6,767 bases of DNA from positions 1 to 6,767 of the forward strand of contig JANXTN010000286.1 of NCBI GenBank assembly GCA_025352435.1, given 5' to 3'. A model generated the notes under the pieces. That model worked only from the letters and a program-made list of their open reading frames with translations, searched no databases and had not been told where the DNA came from. This document shows positions 1 to 6,713 of the stretch, piece by piece. Position numbers and translations under genes: made by a program. Source of the stretch: Ferruginibacter sp. (GTDB lineage: Bacteria; Bacteroidota; Bacteroidia; Chitinophagales; Chitinophagaceae). The stretch's first letter is position 1, and each line of letters opens with the position of its first letter.

Positions 1-1121
1 TTACAAGTTTGTGTGCAGCACAAAATTTTCATCATGTGCTTATTCATGCATTTACAGATGGCCGAGATACTGACCCAAAAAGTGGCTATGATTTTCTTAA
101 AGAATTACAAGAGCATCTGGATAAAACAACCGGCAAAATAGCAACCGTTACAGGTAGATATTATGCCATGGACCGAGATAAAAGATGGGAAAGGGTTAAG
201 ATTGCTTACGATGCGCTTGTACATGCAACAGGAGAAAAAACCGATGATATATTGACTTCTGTAAAAAGATCATACGAAAAAGATGTAACGGATGAATTTA
301 TAATGCCTTTAATAAATAATGTTGTTGGCGATACAAAAATTAAAAATGGTGATGCGGTTTTATGTTTCAATTTTAGAACCGACCGTTGCAGAGAAATAAC
401 GGAAGTACTTACCCAAACGGAAATGACGTTGGAAGACATGCACCCATTGCAATTGCATTATACCACCATTACCAATTATGATCATACATATAAGAACGTA
501 TTTGTAATGTATGATAAAGATAATTTAGACAATACGCTTGGACAGGTAATATCGGCCGCAGGCAAAACCCAATTGCGTATTGCAGAAACTGAAAAATATC
601 CGCATGTAAGTTTCTTTTTTAGCGGTGGGAGGGAAAATATTTTTGAAGGAGAAAAAAGAATTATGGTTCCGTCTCCCAAAGTCGCCACCTATGATTTACA
701 ACCTGACATGAGCGCATATGAAGTAACAGATGCAGTGATAGCTGCAATAGATAGCACATGCCCTGATTTAATATGCTTAAACTTTGCAAATGCGGATATG
801 GTGGGACATACAGGCGTTTGGGAAGCTGTAATAAAAGCGGTAGAAACAGTTGATAAATGCGTAGAAAAAGTAATTACTAAAGCGTTAGAAAAAGATTATG
901 CCATTTTCTTATTGGCAGATCATGGCAATGCAGATTATGAAATAAATGAGGATGGAACACCGAACACCGCACATACTTTAAATCTAGTACCATTTTTCAT
1001 AATAGATAAAGAATGGAAGGGTTCCGTAAAATCCGGCAAATTGGGTGATGTAGCACCTACCATTTTAAAAATGATGCAGTTAGCTATTCCAATAGAAATG
1101 AAGGGCGAAATTTTAATTTAA
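1..1121 (+). CDS. gpmI: 2,3-bisphosphoglycerate-independent phosphoglycerate mutase (5'-truncated by window edge)
   Basis: Cytosolic glycolytic/gluconeogenic enzyme that interconverts 3- and 2-phosphoglycerate using two Mn ions and a phosphoserine intermediate. The frame is open to the left edge (first full codon at 3), so the TTG at 9 is not a start. Counting residues from that TTG, the substrate-domain motif DGRDTDPKSG is at 17-26, GRYYAMDRDKR at 49-59 and FNFRTDR near 121. The phosphatase-domain metal ligands are ADMVGH (D263, H267), ADHGNAD (D304, H305) and TAHT (H322). The spacings between these ligands equal those of Geobacillus GpmI (D403, H407, D444, H445, H462), so about 140 N-terminal residues, including the catalytic serine and the first metal aspartate, lie outside the window. 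The full protein would be about 510 residues, normal for the family. The gene ends 76 bases before the sigma-factor gene with no clear terminator between. Nothing suggests decay; the truncation is only the window boundary. Confidence 0.97.
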   Translation, partial: TSLCAAQNFHHVLIHAFTDGRDTDPKSGYDFLKELQEHLDKTTGKIATVTGRYYAMDRDKRWERVKIAYDALVHATGEKTDDILTSVKRSYEKDVTDEFIMPLINNVVGDTKIKNGDAVLCFNFRTDRCREITEVLTQTEMTLEDMHPLQLHYTTITNYDHTYKNVFVMYDKDNLDNTLGQVISAAGKTQLRIAETEKYPHVSFFFSGGRENIFEGEKRIMVPSPKVATYDLQPDMSAYEVTDAVIAAIDSTCPDLICLNFANADMVGHTGVWEAVIKAVETVDKCVEKVITKALEKDYAIFLLADHGNADYEINEDGTPNTAHTLNLVPFFIIDKEWKGSVKSGKLGDVAPTILKMMQLAIPIEMKGEILI

Positions 1122-1197
1122 ACAGGTATTCAAATTACACACAAGCAGCATTTAAACAACATAATTTGTCTATATTTATACGGTAAAACCCTAACTT

Positions 1198-1779
1198 ATG
1201 ACCGAAGAGCAAATGCTTGCCGGAACACTTAAAAATAATGCTGCTGCGCAAGAAGCATTGTATGACCGTTACAGCCCACGGATGCTGGCCGTATGTTACC
1301 GCTTTGCAAAAAGCCGGGAAGATGCAGAAGACATGTTGCAGGAAGGCTTTATTAAAATCTATACACAGCTTCACCAATACAGGAATGAAGGCGTTTTAGA
1401 AGGCTGGATAAGGAGGATAATTGTGCATACCTGTATTAATGTGCTAAAGAAAAATAAAAAGTTTTCCGAGACGGTAGATTTGATACATGCTAATGCTTTT
1501 CATACTAAGGAAGACTTAGTGCCGAGCATTATACAGGCAAAACAAGTAGTGGAATGCATCAGGATGTTGCCGTTGGGCTATAAGACAGTACTCAATCTTT
1601 ATGCAATTGAAGGATATTCTCACAAAGAGATAGGACAAATGCTCGACATAGAAGAAAGCACAAGCCGCAGCCAGTATACAAGAGCTAAAGCCATGTTAGA
1701 AGACATTTTAGTAAAGAAGAGTATTATTGATAAGTCTCAATACAAAAATCAATATGGCAGAATAAACAACAGGAAGTAG
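1198..1779 (+). CDS. ECF-type RNA polymerase sigma-70 factor
   Basis: A 193-residue extracytoplasmic-function sigma factor that would direct RNA polymerase to a small regulon in response to an envelope signal. The sigma2 domain spans about residues 18-88: the core-binding helix carries DAEDMLQEGFIKIY (42-55), followed by the -10 recognition and melting segment EGWIRRIIVHTCINVLKK (68-85). There is no sigma3 domain. Sigma4 covers about 112-170, with a helix-turn-helix in YSHKEIGQMLDIEESTSRSQ (140-159) for the -35 element. A basic tail (about 172-193, rich in K, N, Q) extends past sigma4. The ATG at 1198 is preferred because it gives a normal family N-terminus (TEEQMLAGTLKNN). No strong Shine-Dalgarno sequence is visible, as is usual in Bacteroidota. 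Forty-one bases downstream lies a membrane protein with an N-terminal cytoplasmic segment, the expected position for a cognate anti-sigma factor. The gene could be read from its own promoter or through from gpmI; I saw no convincing promoter in 1122-1197. The target regulon cannot be told from the window. Confidence 0.95.
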   Translation: MTEEQMLAGTLKNNAAAQEALYDRYSPRMLAVCYRFAKSREDAEDMLQEGFIKIYTQLHQYRNEGVLEGWIRRIIVHTCINVLKKNKKFSETVDLIHANAFHTKEDLVPSIIQAKQVVECIRMLPLGYKTVLNLYAIEGYSHKEIGQMLDIEESTSRSQYTRAKAMLEDILVKKSIIDKSQYKNQYGRINNRK

Positions 1780-1820
1780 AATAATAAACATTACCAATAA
1801 CGAACAATGACTAAGTGAAC

Positions 1821-3278
1821 ATGGAAGAAAATTTTTACAGAGACGAATTTGAATATTTTCTTAAGGAGAATGTGGATGAATTTAAAATGGTACCATCTCG
1901 AAAAGTCTGGTACAGCCTTTACAACAATCTTCATCCTGACAGAAAATGGCCCTCAATGGCGGTTTGTTTATTTATACTAACTGCTGTTCTTTACATCGGC
2001 ATTGCTAACAACAATTCGTTGAGCAACGCCGCCAAAAAATCATCATCAGAAAACTTTTCCAATCTCTTAAACGATAAAAATATAGATACCAAAATTACAT
2101 TTTCAGCTAAAGATTATACTCCAGTAAAAAGCTCACATAGTAAACCGTTTTTAACGGTCACTTCTCAAATAAATGATCTCGCATTAAACAACTCTGAGAA
2201 GGAAAAGGTCACCTTAAACCCGCTAGCAACAAGCGGTAAAAATGAAAATTCCCATACAAATAATATCGAAAATCTTAAAACAATAACGACGATTGGTTCG
2301 GTAAATAAATCAGATGAATTAAACAATATTGGCACTAATTATTCGGATGAGAGGAACATAAAATCTGTAAATACCATAAACTATTCTTACAAAAACAATC
2401 CGCTGATTGAAACTAATAAACAAATTGAATTGCCCGGTAATTCAGAAGCAGATATATTACCGATTAAGATCACTTCTCAAACATCTGAGCAAAAAAGCAA
2501 TTTACTTAGTATAGAAAAAAGCTGGGTAGAAGATTATGCATTTAGAAATAAACGGGCAATAAACAAGTTTAAACAAAATAGTACTTTATCATATTATATC
2601 ACGCCATCGTTAGGGTACAGAATATTTTCTAAAACAAACGACAATAGCTCTTTTTACTCATCATTTGCCGCAGCAAGATTAAATAATGATCCTGCTCAAT
2701 TGATAGACAATGCTGCGCTGAATTTAGAAGCAGGAACGGTTTTACAATATAATATTTCTAAAAGATTAAGGTTAAAAAGTGGTGTGCAGGCGAACTATAC
2801 AAACTATGTATCCAATGTTACTGCGCTTGGCCATCCGGTGCTCACTTCACTTACAATTAATAATTGGGGCGAAATTCGTTCTTCCAATTTTTCTACCAAG
2901 CCGGGAAAGGATAAATTAAATAAAACAATCATGCAGATTGGATTGCCGGTAGGAGCAGATTTTAAGATTGCAGGCAACGAGACGGTTAGCTGGTATGCGG
3001 GCGCCGACTTACAGCCCACATACGTTTTAGGTGGTAGTGCCTATTTATTATCATCAGATGAAAAATATTATATATCGGAAAATGATTTGTTGAGGAGAGT
3101 TAATTTAAATACTTCCATAGAAACTTTTCTAAGTTTAAAGTCGTCTAACGGTATTGTTTTAAATGTCGGCCCACAGTTTCGCTACCAACTTTTTTCTACT
3201 TACAAAAAAGCATATGGCTACTCTGAAAAAATGTACAATGTAGGTGTGAAAGTGGGTATCACCACATCCTTCAAATAA
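1821..3278 (+). CDS. Putative dual-membrane-spanning anti-sigma factor (one TM helix plus C-terminal outer-membrane beta-barrel)
   Basis: A 485-residue protein. The cytoplasmic part (1-43) is charged and contains PSRKVWYSLYNNLHPDRKWP (25-44). One hydrophobic helix follows (about 44-62), with R41-K42 on its N-terminal side predicting N-in/C-out topology. Residues 63 to about 253 are a low-complexity Asn/Ser/Lys/Thr linker without Cys. Residues 254-485 show about eight amphipathic strands (254-270, 299-312, 316-333, 367-383, 389-405, 429-441, 444-458, 472-485), ending in YNVGVKVGITTSFK with alternating hydrophobics and a penultimate Phe, like an outer-membrane beta-signal. The order suggests a protein anchored in both membranes. 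Inference: the N-terminus binds the adjacent ECF sigma factor and the barrel senses outer-membrane state, as proposed for the Dma family of Bacteroidota. There is no zinc-type (HxxxCxxC) anti-sigma motif. A GTG at 1815 (preceded in frame by TAA) would add two residues; I prefer the ATG at 1821. Alternative: a porin-family protein with an unusual leader, for example starting at M46, but that removes the charged segment and leaves no basic n-region. Confidence 0.72.
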   Translation: MEENFYRDEFEYFLKENVDEFKMVPSRKVWYSLYNNLHPDRKWPSMAVCLFILTAVLYIGIANNNSLSNAAKKSSSENFSNLLNDKNIDTKITFSAKDYTPVKSSHSKPFLTVTSQINDLALNNSEKEKVTLNPLATSGKNENSHTNNIENLKTITTIGSVNKSDELNNIGTNYSDERNIKSVNTINYSYKNNPLIETNKQIELPGNSEADILPIKITSQTSEQKSNLLSIEKSWVEDYAFRNKRAINKFKQNSTLSYYITPSLGYRIFSKTNDNSSFYSSFAAARLNNDPAQLIDNAALNLEAGTVLQYNISKRLRLKSGVQANYTNYVSNVTALGHPVLTSLTINNWGEIRSSNFSTKPGKDKLNKTIMQIGLPVGADFKIAGNETVSWYAGADLQPTYVLGGSAYLLSSDEKYYISENDLLRRVNLNTSIETFLSLKSSNGIVLNVGPQFRYQLFSTYKKAYGYSEKMYNVGVKVGITTSFK

Positions 3279-3367
3279 CGGCATTTGTCAGATCTTAAAG
3301 TTTTATTTTTTGTTAAGCGCCAATTCTTTTATTTCCCCAAAAAGTGAGGATGACCTAATTTTAAAAA

Positions 3368-3955
3368 ATGATTAATCGTTTTTCATTAGGCGTATTATTT
3401 TTCTTTTTAGCCTGCAACTATAATAAAACAAAAACAGTGGAAGTTAAAACTCCTAGCGTTTCGCAGGTAGTTATCAATGACACACCCTCAAATTTTTTTC
3501 CTGTAACATCTTATTTAAAAGGAGAAATTTATAGAATTAAAAACGGTGGCATTACACCTATTAAAAAAACCATTGCAGCCGGCAAAATGGATTCCGTCTA
3601 TTTAAAAGAAGACGCATTTGCAAATATTTTTTCAGCATTTTTATCTCCTACAATAGATACAACAAATCTTAAAAATATTTTTACTGAGAAAAGATTTTTA
3701 GACCAGACTTTAAATGCATTTACTTTTACTTACGATCCTGCAAATGGGAAAGAAAATGATTTTGCGTTTACTCATTGGGATGTTTATGTAGATCCTGAAA
3801 CAAACAGGGTCAGAAGAATTTATCTCACAAAAAAAATTGATGCAGATACCCAACTTTTACTAACCTGGCAAAGCGGCAAATGGTGTAAAATTATTACGGT
3901 AAAAAAGGCATCAATTATAAAAGAAGAAAAAATTTCCTGGAGCTACGAAGAATAA
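3368..3955 (+). CDS. Conserved-looking lipoprotein of unknown function
   Basis: A 195-residue protein that I cannot assign to a named family. The N-terminus is a lipoprotein signal: basic start (MINR), hydrophobic core LGVLFFF (7-13) and lipobox F-L-A-C with the acylated cysteine at C16. The +1 to +5 residues (CNYNK) lack the acidic cluster used as a surface-export signal in some Bacteroidota, so a periplasm-facing lipoprotein is more likely (inference). The mature part has no transmembrane segment and alternates beta-like stretches: FFPVTSYLKGEIYRI (43-57), LNAFTFTYDP (115-124), FTHWDVYVDPETNRVRRIYL (134-153) and LLLTWQSGKWCKIITV (153-168). This suggests a small, mostly beta fold. A second cysteine is C163. 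Its stop codon overlaps the uvrC start by one base, so the two are probably co-transcribed, although a lipoprotein has no obvious role in DNA repair. It lies 89 bases after the barrel protein on the same strand; whether it belongs to that envelope system is open. The leader is A/T-rich with no clear ribosome-binding site. Confidence 0.85.
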   Translation: MINRFSLGVLFFFLACNYNKTKTVEVKTPSVSQVVINDTPSNFFPVTSYLKGEIYRIKNGGITPIKKTIAAGKMDSVYLKEDAFANIFSAFLSPTIDTTNLKNIFTEKRFLDQTLNAFTFTYDPANGKENDFAFTHWDVYVDPETNRVRRIYLTKKIDADTQLLLTWQSGKWCKIITVKKASIIKEEKISWSYEE

Positions 3956-3957
3956 TG
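3953..3957 (+). promoter_or_regulatory. TAATG stop-start overlap, probable translational coupling of lipoprotein gene and uvrC
   Basis: The TAA of the lipoprotein gene (3953-3955) shares its last A with the ATG of uvrC (3955-3957). No strong Shine-Dalgarno sequence precedes this ATG, so uvrC translation may depend partly on ribosomes terminating at the upstream gene. The overlap is seen directly; the coupling is inferred from the known behaviour of such junctions. Confidence 0.55.
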
Positions 3958-5766
3958 ACACAACAAGAATTTTCAGCCATATCATCATCAATTCCTACCC
4001 TTCCCGGTATTTATAAATATTACAATGCTGCCAATGAACTTATTTATGTAGGGAAGGCAAAACATTTGCGCAAAAGAGTGAGCAGTTACTTCAATAAAAT
4101 GAAGACAAGTTACAAAACTGCTGAGCTTGTAACCCGGATTAAAAAAATAGAATTTACAATTGTCAATACAGATCAGGATGCGTTTTTGCTGGAAAACTCA
4201 CTTATCAAAGAACACCAGCCACTGTTCAATATCAATTTAAAAGACGATAAAACTTACCCCTACATCGTTGTAAAAAATGAACCTTTCCCAAGGGTATTTT
4301 TAACAAGAAGAAAAATTAAAGATGGTTCTCAATACCTCGGTCCATTTACATCTGTTGGCAAAGTGCGAGACCTCTTGAATTTTATAAAACAAAATATTCA
4401 ATTACGTACCTGCAAACTTAATCTTACAAAAGAAAATATAGAGAAAGGAAAATTTAAAGTTTGTCTTGAATTTCATTTAGGCAACTGCAAAGGGCCATGT
4501 GAAGCATTTCAGAGTTTAGAAGATTACAATGAAGGAATTGCACAGTTGAAAGATTTATTAAAAGGAAATTTAAACCCGGTAATAAATAATTACAAGAATA
4601 AAATAAAAGAACATGCTGCCAATATGGAGTTTGAAAAAGCAGCAATATATCAACATAAAATTGAGCACCTAAAACTGTACGAATCCAAATCTGCAGTTGT
4701 AAATACTAATACCGGAACGGTTGATGTGTTTACCATTTTGGAGGAAGGAGATACAGCTTATGTGAACTATCTGGCGGTTAATAACGGAAGTATCATTCAA
4801 ACAAAAACAATTACGTTACAGAAAAAGCTGGAGGAAAATGCTGCTGAAATTCTTGCCTTTGCAGTGGCACAATTGCGACAGGTTTTTGAAAGCGAAGCGG
4901 GAGAAATTATTTTACCTTTCGAAATAGATTATGTAGAACAAAACACAATCATAACAGTTCCCAAAGCCGGAGACAAAAAGAAACTACTTGATCTTTCGCA
5001 AAAAAATGTGAACTATTTTAAAGCGGAATTGAATGCGAAGAAATTACTTAAGCTGGAGGATAAAACCAATGATGAAAAAAATGCGGTATTACTACAACTA
5101 CAGGATAACCTCCAACTTCAGCAATTACCTACGCATATTGAATGTTTTGATAACTCAAATTTTCAGGGAAGTTACCCGGTAGCGGCGATGGTCTATTTTA
5201 AAAATGGAGAGCCTAGCAATAAAGACTATAGGCATTACAACATAAAAACTGTTGATGGTATAAATGACTTTGCATCAATGGCTGAAGTTGTTTACAGGCG
5301 CTACAAGCGGCTTACAGACGAAGGAACGCCATTGCCACAGCTCGTAATTATAGATGGTGGTAAAGGCCAGTTAAGCTCTGCAATGGAAAGTATAGATAAG
5401 TTAAACCTAAGAGGGAAAATGACTTTGGTAGGGCTTGCAAAAAACAAAGAAGAAATATTTTTTGATGGTGACCAACAATCTTTGCTGTTGCCCTGGGACA
5501 GCGAAAGTCTAAAACTCATCCGTAGAATAAGGGATGAAGTGCACCGTTTTGGAATTACATTTCACAGAAATAAAAGAAGCAAAGGAACTTTTAAAAACGA
5601 GTTGGAAGATATAAAAGGAATTGGAAAACAGACCGCTGATTTGTTATTGAAAGAATTTAGATCTGTAAAAAAAATTAAAGAAGCAAGCGATGCCGAGATT
5701 GAAAAAGTTGTTGGAAAATCTAAACTAAAAATGATAAGAGAAAAGCTGAACAATGTTATTTCTTAA
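3955..5766 (+). CDS. uvrC: UvrABC system protein C (excinuclease subunit C)
   Basis: Cytosolic nuclease of nucleotide excision repair: recruited by UvrB to the lesion, it cuts the damaged strand on both sides. All expected domains are present in 603 residues. The GIY-YIG nuclease (about 14-100, 3' incision) has G18-I19-Y20, Y31-V32-G33, K34, R41 and E80. A cysteine-rich segment has C153, C170, C178 and C182 (VCLEFHLGNCKGPC), the positions reported to bind an iron-sulphur cluster in other UvrC proteins. The UVR motif for UvrB contact is at about 207-242. The RNase H-like 5' nuclease has D399 (ECFDNSN), D467 (IIDGGKGQ) and H530 (RDEVHRF). Tandem helix-hairpin-helix DNA-binding motifs end the protein (about 549-603, IKGIGKQTADLLL). 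The start at 3955 is fixed by the one-base overlap with the lipoprotein gene and by the normal N-terminal length. The gene converges on rsgA with three bases between the stop codons. No missing key residue was found. Confidence 0.98.
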   Translation: MTQQEFSAISSSIPTLPGIYKYYNAANELIYVGKAKHLRKRVSSYFNKMKTSYKTAELVTRIKKIEFTIVNTDQDAFLLENSLIKEHQPLFNINLKDDKTYPYIVVKNEPFPRVFLTRRKIKDGSQYLGPFTSVGKVRDLLNFIKQNIQLRTCKLNLTKENIEKGKFKVCLEFHLGNCKGPCEAFQSLEDYNEGIAQLKDLLKGNLNPVINNYKNKIKEHAANMEFEKAAIYQHKIEHLKLYESKSAVVNTNTGTVDVFTILEEGDTAYVNYLAVNNGSIIQTKTITLQKKLEENAAEILAFAVAQLRQVFESEAGEIILPFEIDYVEQNTIITVPKAGDKKKLLDLSQKNVNYFKAELNAKKLLKLEDKTNDEKNAVLLQLQDNLQLQQLPTHIECFDNSNFQGSYPVAAMVYFKNGEPSNKDYRHYNIKTVDGINDFASMAEVVYRRYKRLTDEGTPLPQLVIIDGGKGQLSSAMESIDKLNLRGKMTLVGLAKNKEEIFFDGDQQSLLLPWDSESLKLIRRIRDEVHRFGITFHRNKRSKGTFKNELEDIKGIGKQTADLLLKEFRSVKKIKEASDAEIEKVVGKSKLKMIREKLNNVIS

Positions 5767-5769
5767 TTT

Positions 5770-6693
5770 CTAGTAACTTTTAGCCTCAATCGTATCTTTT
5801 ATAGCAAGGTAACTCAGGTATCGTTCTTCTGAAATTACACCTTCGTTTATTGCAACTTTTACCGCACAGCCGGGTTCATTAAAATGCTGGCAATTATTAA
5901 ATTTGCAATCATTCATTACTGCCCGCATTTCAGGGAAATATTGAGCCAGTTCCATTTTAGGAACATCTACCAAACCCATTTCTCTGATACCAGGTGTATC
6001 AATAATGCCCCCGCCAAAAGGCAGATCAAACATTTCTGCAAAAGTGGTTGTGTGCATCCCTTTACCGCTCCAATCGCTCACAGCAAGAGTTTTCAATGCA
6101 AGATCCGGAAACACATAATTTATGAAGGTGGATTTACCTACACCTGAGTGACCGCTTAACAAAGTGATTTTATCCTTTAATAAACCTTTGACTTCTGTTG
6201 TACCAATGTTTTTTTCAATGCTCATCAGCATTATTTTGTAACCGATGGCTTCATAATTTTTTTTGGCTAGTTCAAATTTTTCCTGCTCTTTTTCTTTAAA
6301 CAAATCTGCTTTATTAAAAACAATTATTGCAGGAACTCTGTATGCTTCCGAGGTGATAAGAAAACGATCTATAAAACCAAAAGAAGTTTTAGGATTTTTT
6401 AAGGTTGCAAACAATAAAGACTGATCTAAATTTGCCGCAACAATATGATGGAGGTTTTTATTATGAGGAGAAACCCGGTTTATGTAATTTCTTCTTTCAT
6501 AAATTTTTGAGATAACCAAATTACCTTCCACTACATCCTCATCTATCTCAACAGTATCCCCAACGGCAATAGGATTGGTAGAAGTAATGCCCTCAATTTT
6601 CAGTTTCCCTTTTAAACGGGCATTCAACATTTCGCCCTGTGAATTTTTTAAAATATACCAACTGCCTGTTGACCTGTAAACTGTTGCCTGCAT
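5770..6693 (-). CDS. rsgA: Small ribosomal subunit biogenesis GTPase RsgA
   Basis: A 307-residue GTPase that acts in late maturation of the 30S subunit, checking the decoding centre and releasing on GTP hydrolysis; cytosolic and ribosome-bound. The N-terminal OB-fold (about 1-75) includes NPIAVGDTVEI (40-50). The GTPase domain shows the diagnostic circular permutation, with G4 before G1: NKAD (127-130), then GHSGVGKST (181-189, P-loop), GMHTTTF (212-218, G2 region) and DTPG (232-235, G3). The C-terminal zinc-binding domain has C263, C268, H270 and C276 (DCKFNNCQHFNEPGC), the family's C-x4-C-x-H-x5-C pattern. Length and motifs are normal for Bacteroidota. The ATG (complement of 6691-6693) gives the usual MxATVYRSTGSWY-type start of this clade. 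The gene runs opposite to everything else complete in the window, tail to tail with uvrC, so it belongs to a separate transcription unit starting to the right. Its older names are YjeQ and EngC. Confidence 0.98.
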   Translation of the reverse strand: MQATVYRSTGSWYILKNSQGEMLNARLKGKLKIEGITSTNPIAVGDTVEIDEDVVEGNLVISKIYERRNYINRVSPHNKNLHHIVAANLDQSLLFATLKNPKTSFGFIDRFLITSEAYRVPAIIVFNKADLFKEKEQEKFELAKKNYEAIGYKIMLMSIEKNIGTTEVKGLLKDKITLLSGHSGVGKSTFINYVFPDLALKTLAVSDWSGKGMHTTTFAEMFDLPFGGGIIDTPGIREMGLVDVPKMELAQYFPEMRAVMNDCKFNNCQHFNEPGCAVKVAINEGVISEERYLSYLAIKDTIEAKSY

Positions 6694-6713
6694 ACTTGCA
6701 AGATAAATAAAGC

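Noticed and set aside
9..11. TTG as a translation start for the phosphoglycerate mutase
   Set aside because: The frame is open to the left edge and the catalytic-serine region of the family lies upstream, so this is an internal leucine codon of a gene cut by the window boundary.
1122..1197. Bacteroidota-type promoter (TTTG / TAnnTTTG) before the sigma-factor gene
   Set aside because: ATAATTTG at 1161-1168 and TATATTTA at 1171-1178 only partly resemble the -7 element and neither has a TTTG at the right distance upstream.
1217..1399. 60-codon ORF on the plus strand inside the sigma-factor gene
   Set aside because: It overlaps the sigma2-coding region in another frame and has no family features; it is a shadow ORF.
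1807..1818. Three-codon ORF (ATG ACT AAG TGA) ending two bases before the ATG of the barrel protein
   Set aside because: Such minimal frames occur by chance in AT-rich sequence; without ribosome profiling or conservation there is no ground to call a regulatory uORF.
3305..3336. Candidate promoter TTTTTTG ... TATTTCC between the barrel protein and the lipoprotein gene
   Set aside because: The -33-like TTTTTTG is present, but the -7 element lacks the TTTG core and the spacing is about 17; too weak in such T-rich sequence to annotate.
5753..5776. Possible hairpin GTTA ... TAAC spanning the uvrC/rsgA junction
   Set aside because: Only a four-base AT-rich stem with a long loop; not a credible terminator.
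5884..6147. 87-codon plus-strand ORF opposite rsgA
   Set aside because: It lies entirely antisense to the conserved GTPase and zinc-domain coding sequence; its translation (many His, Phe and Cys) looks like a reverse-strand artefact.
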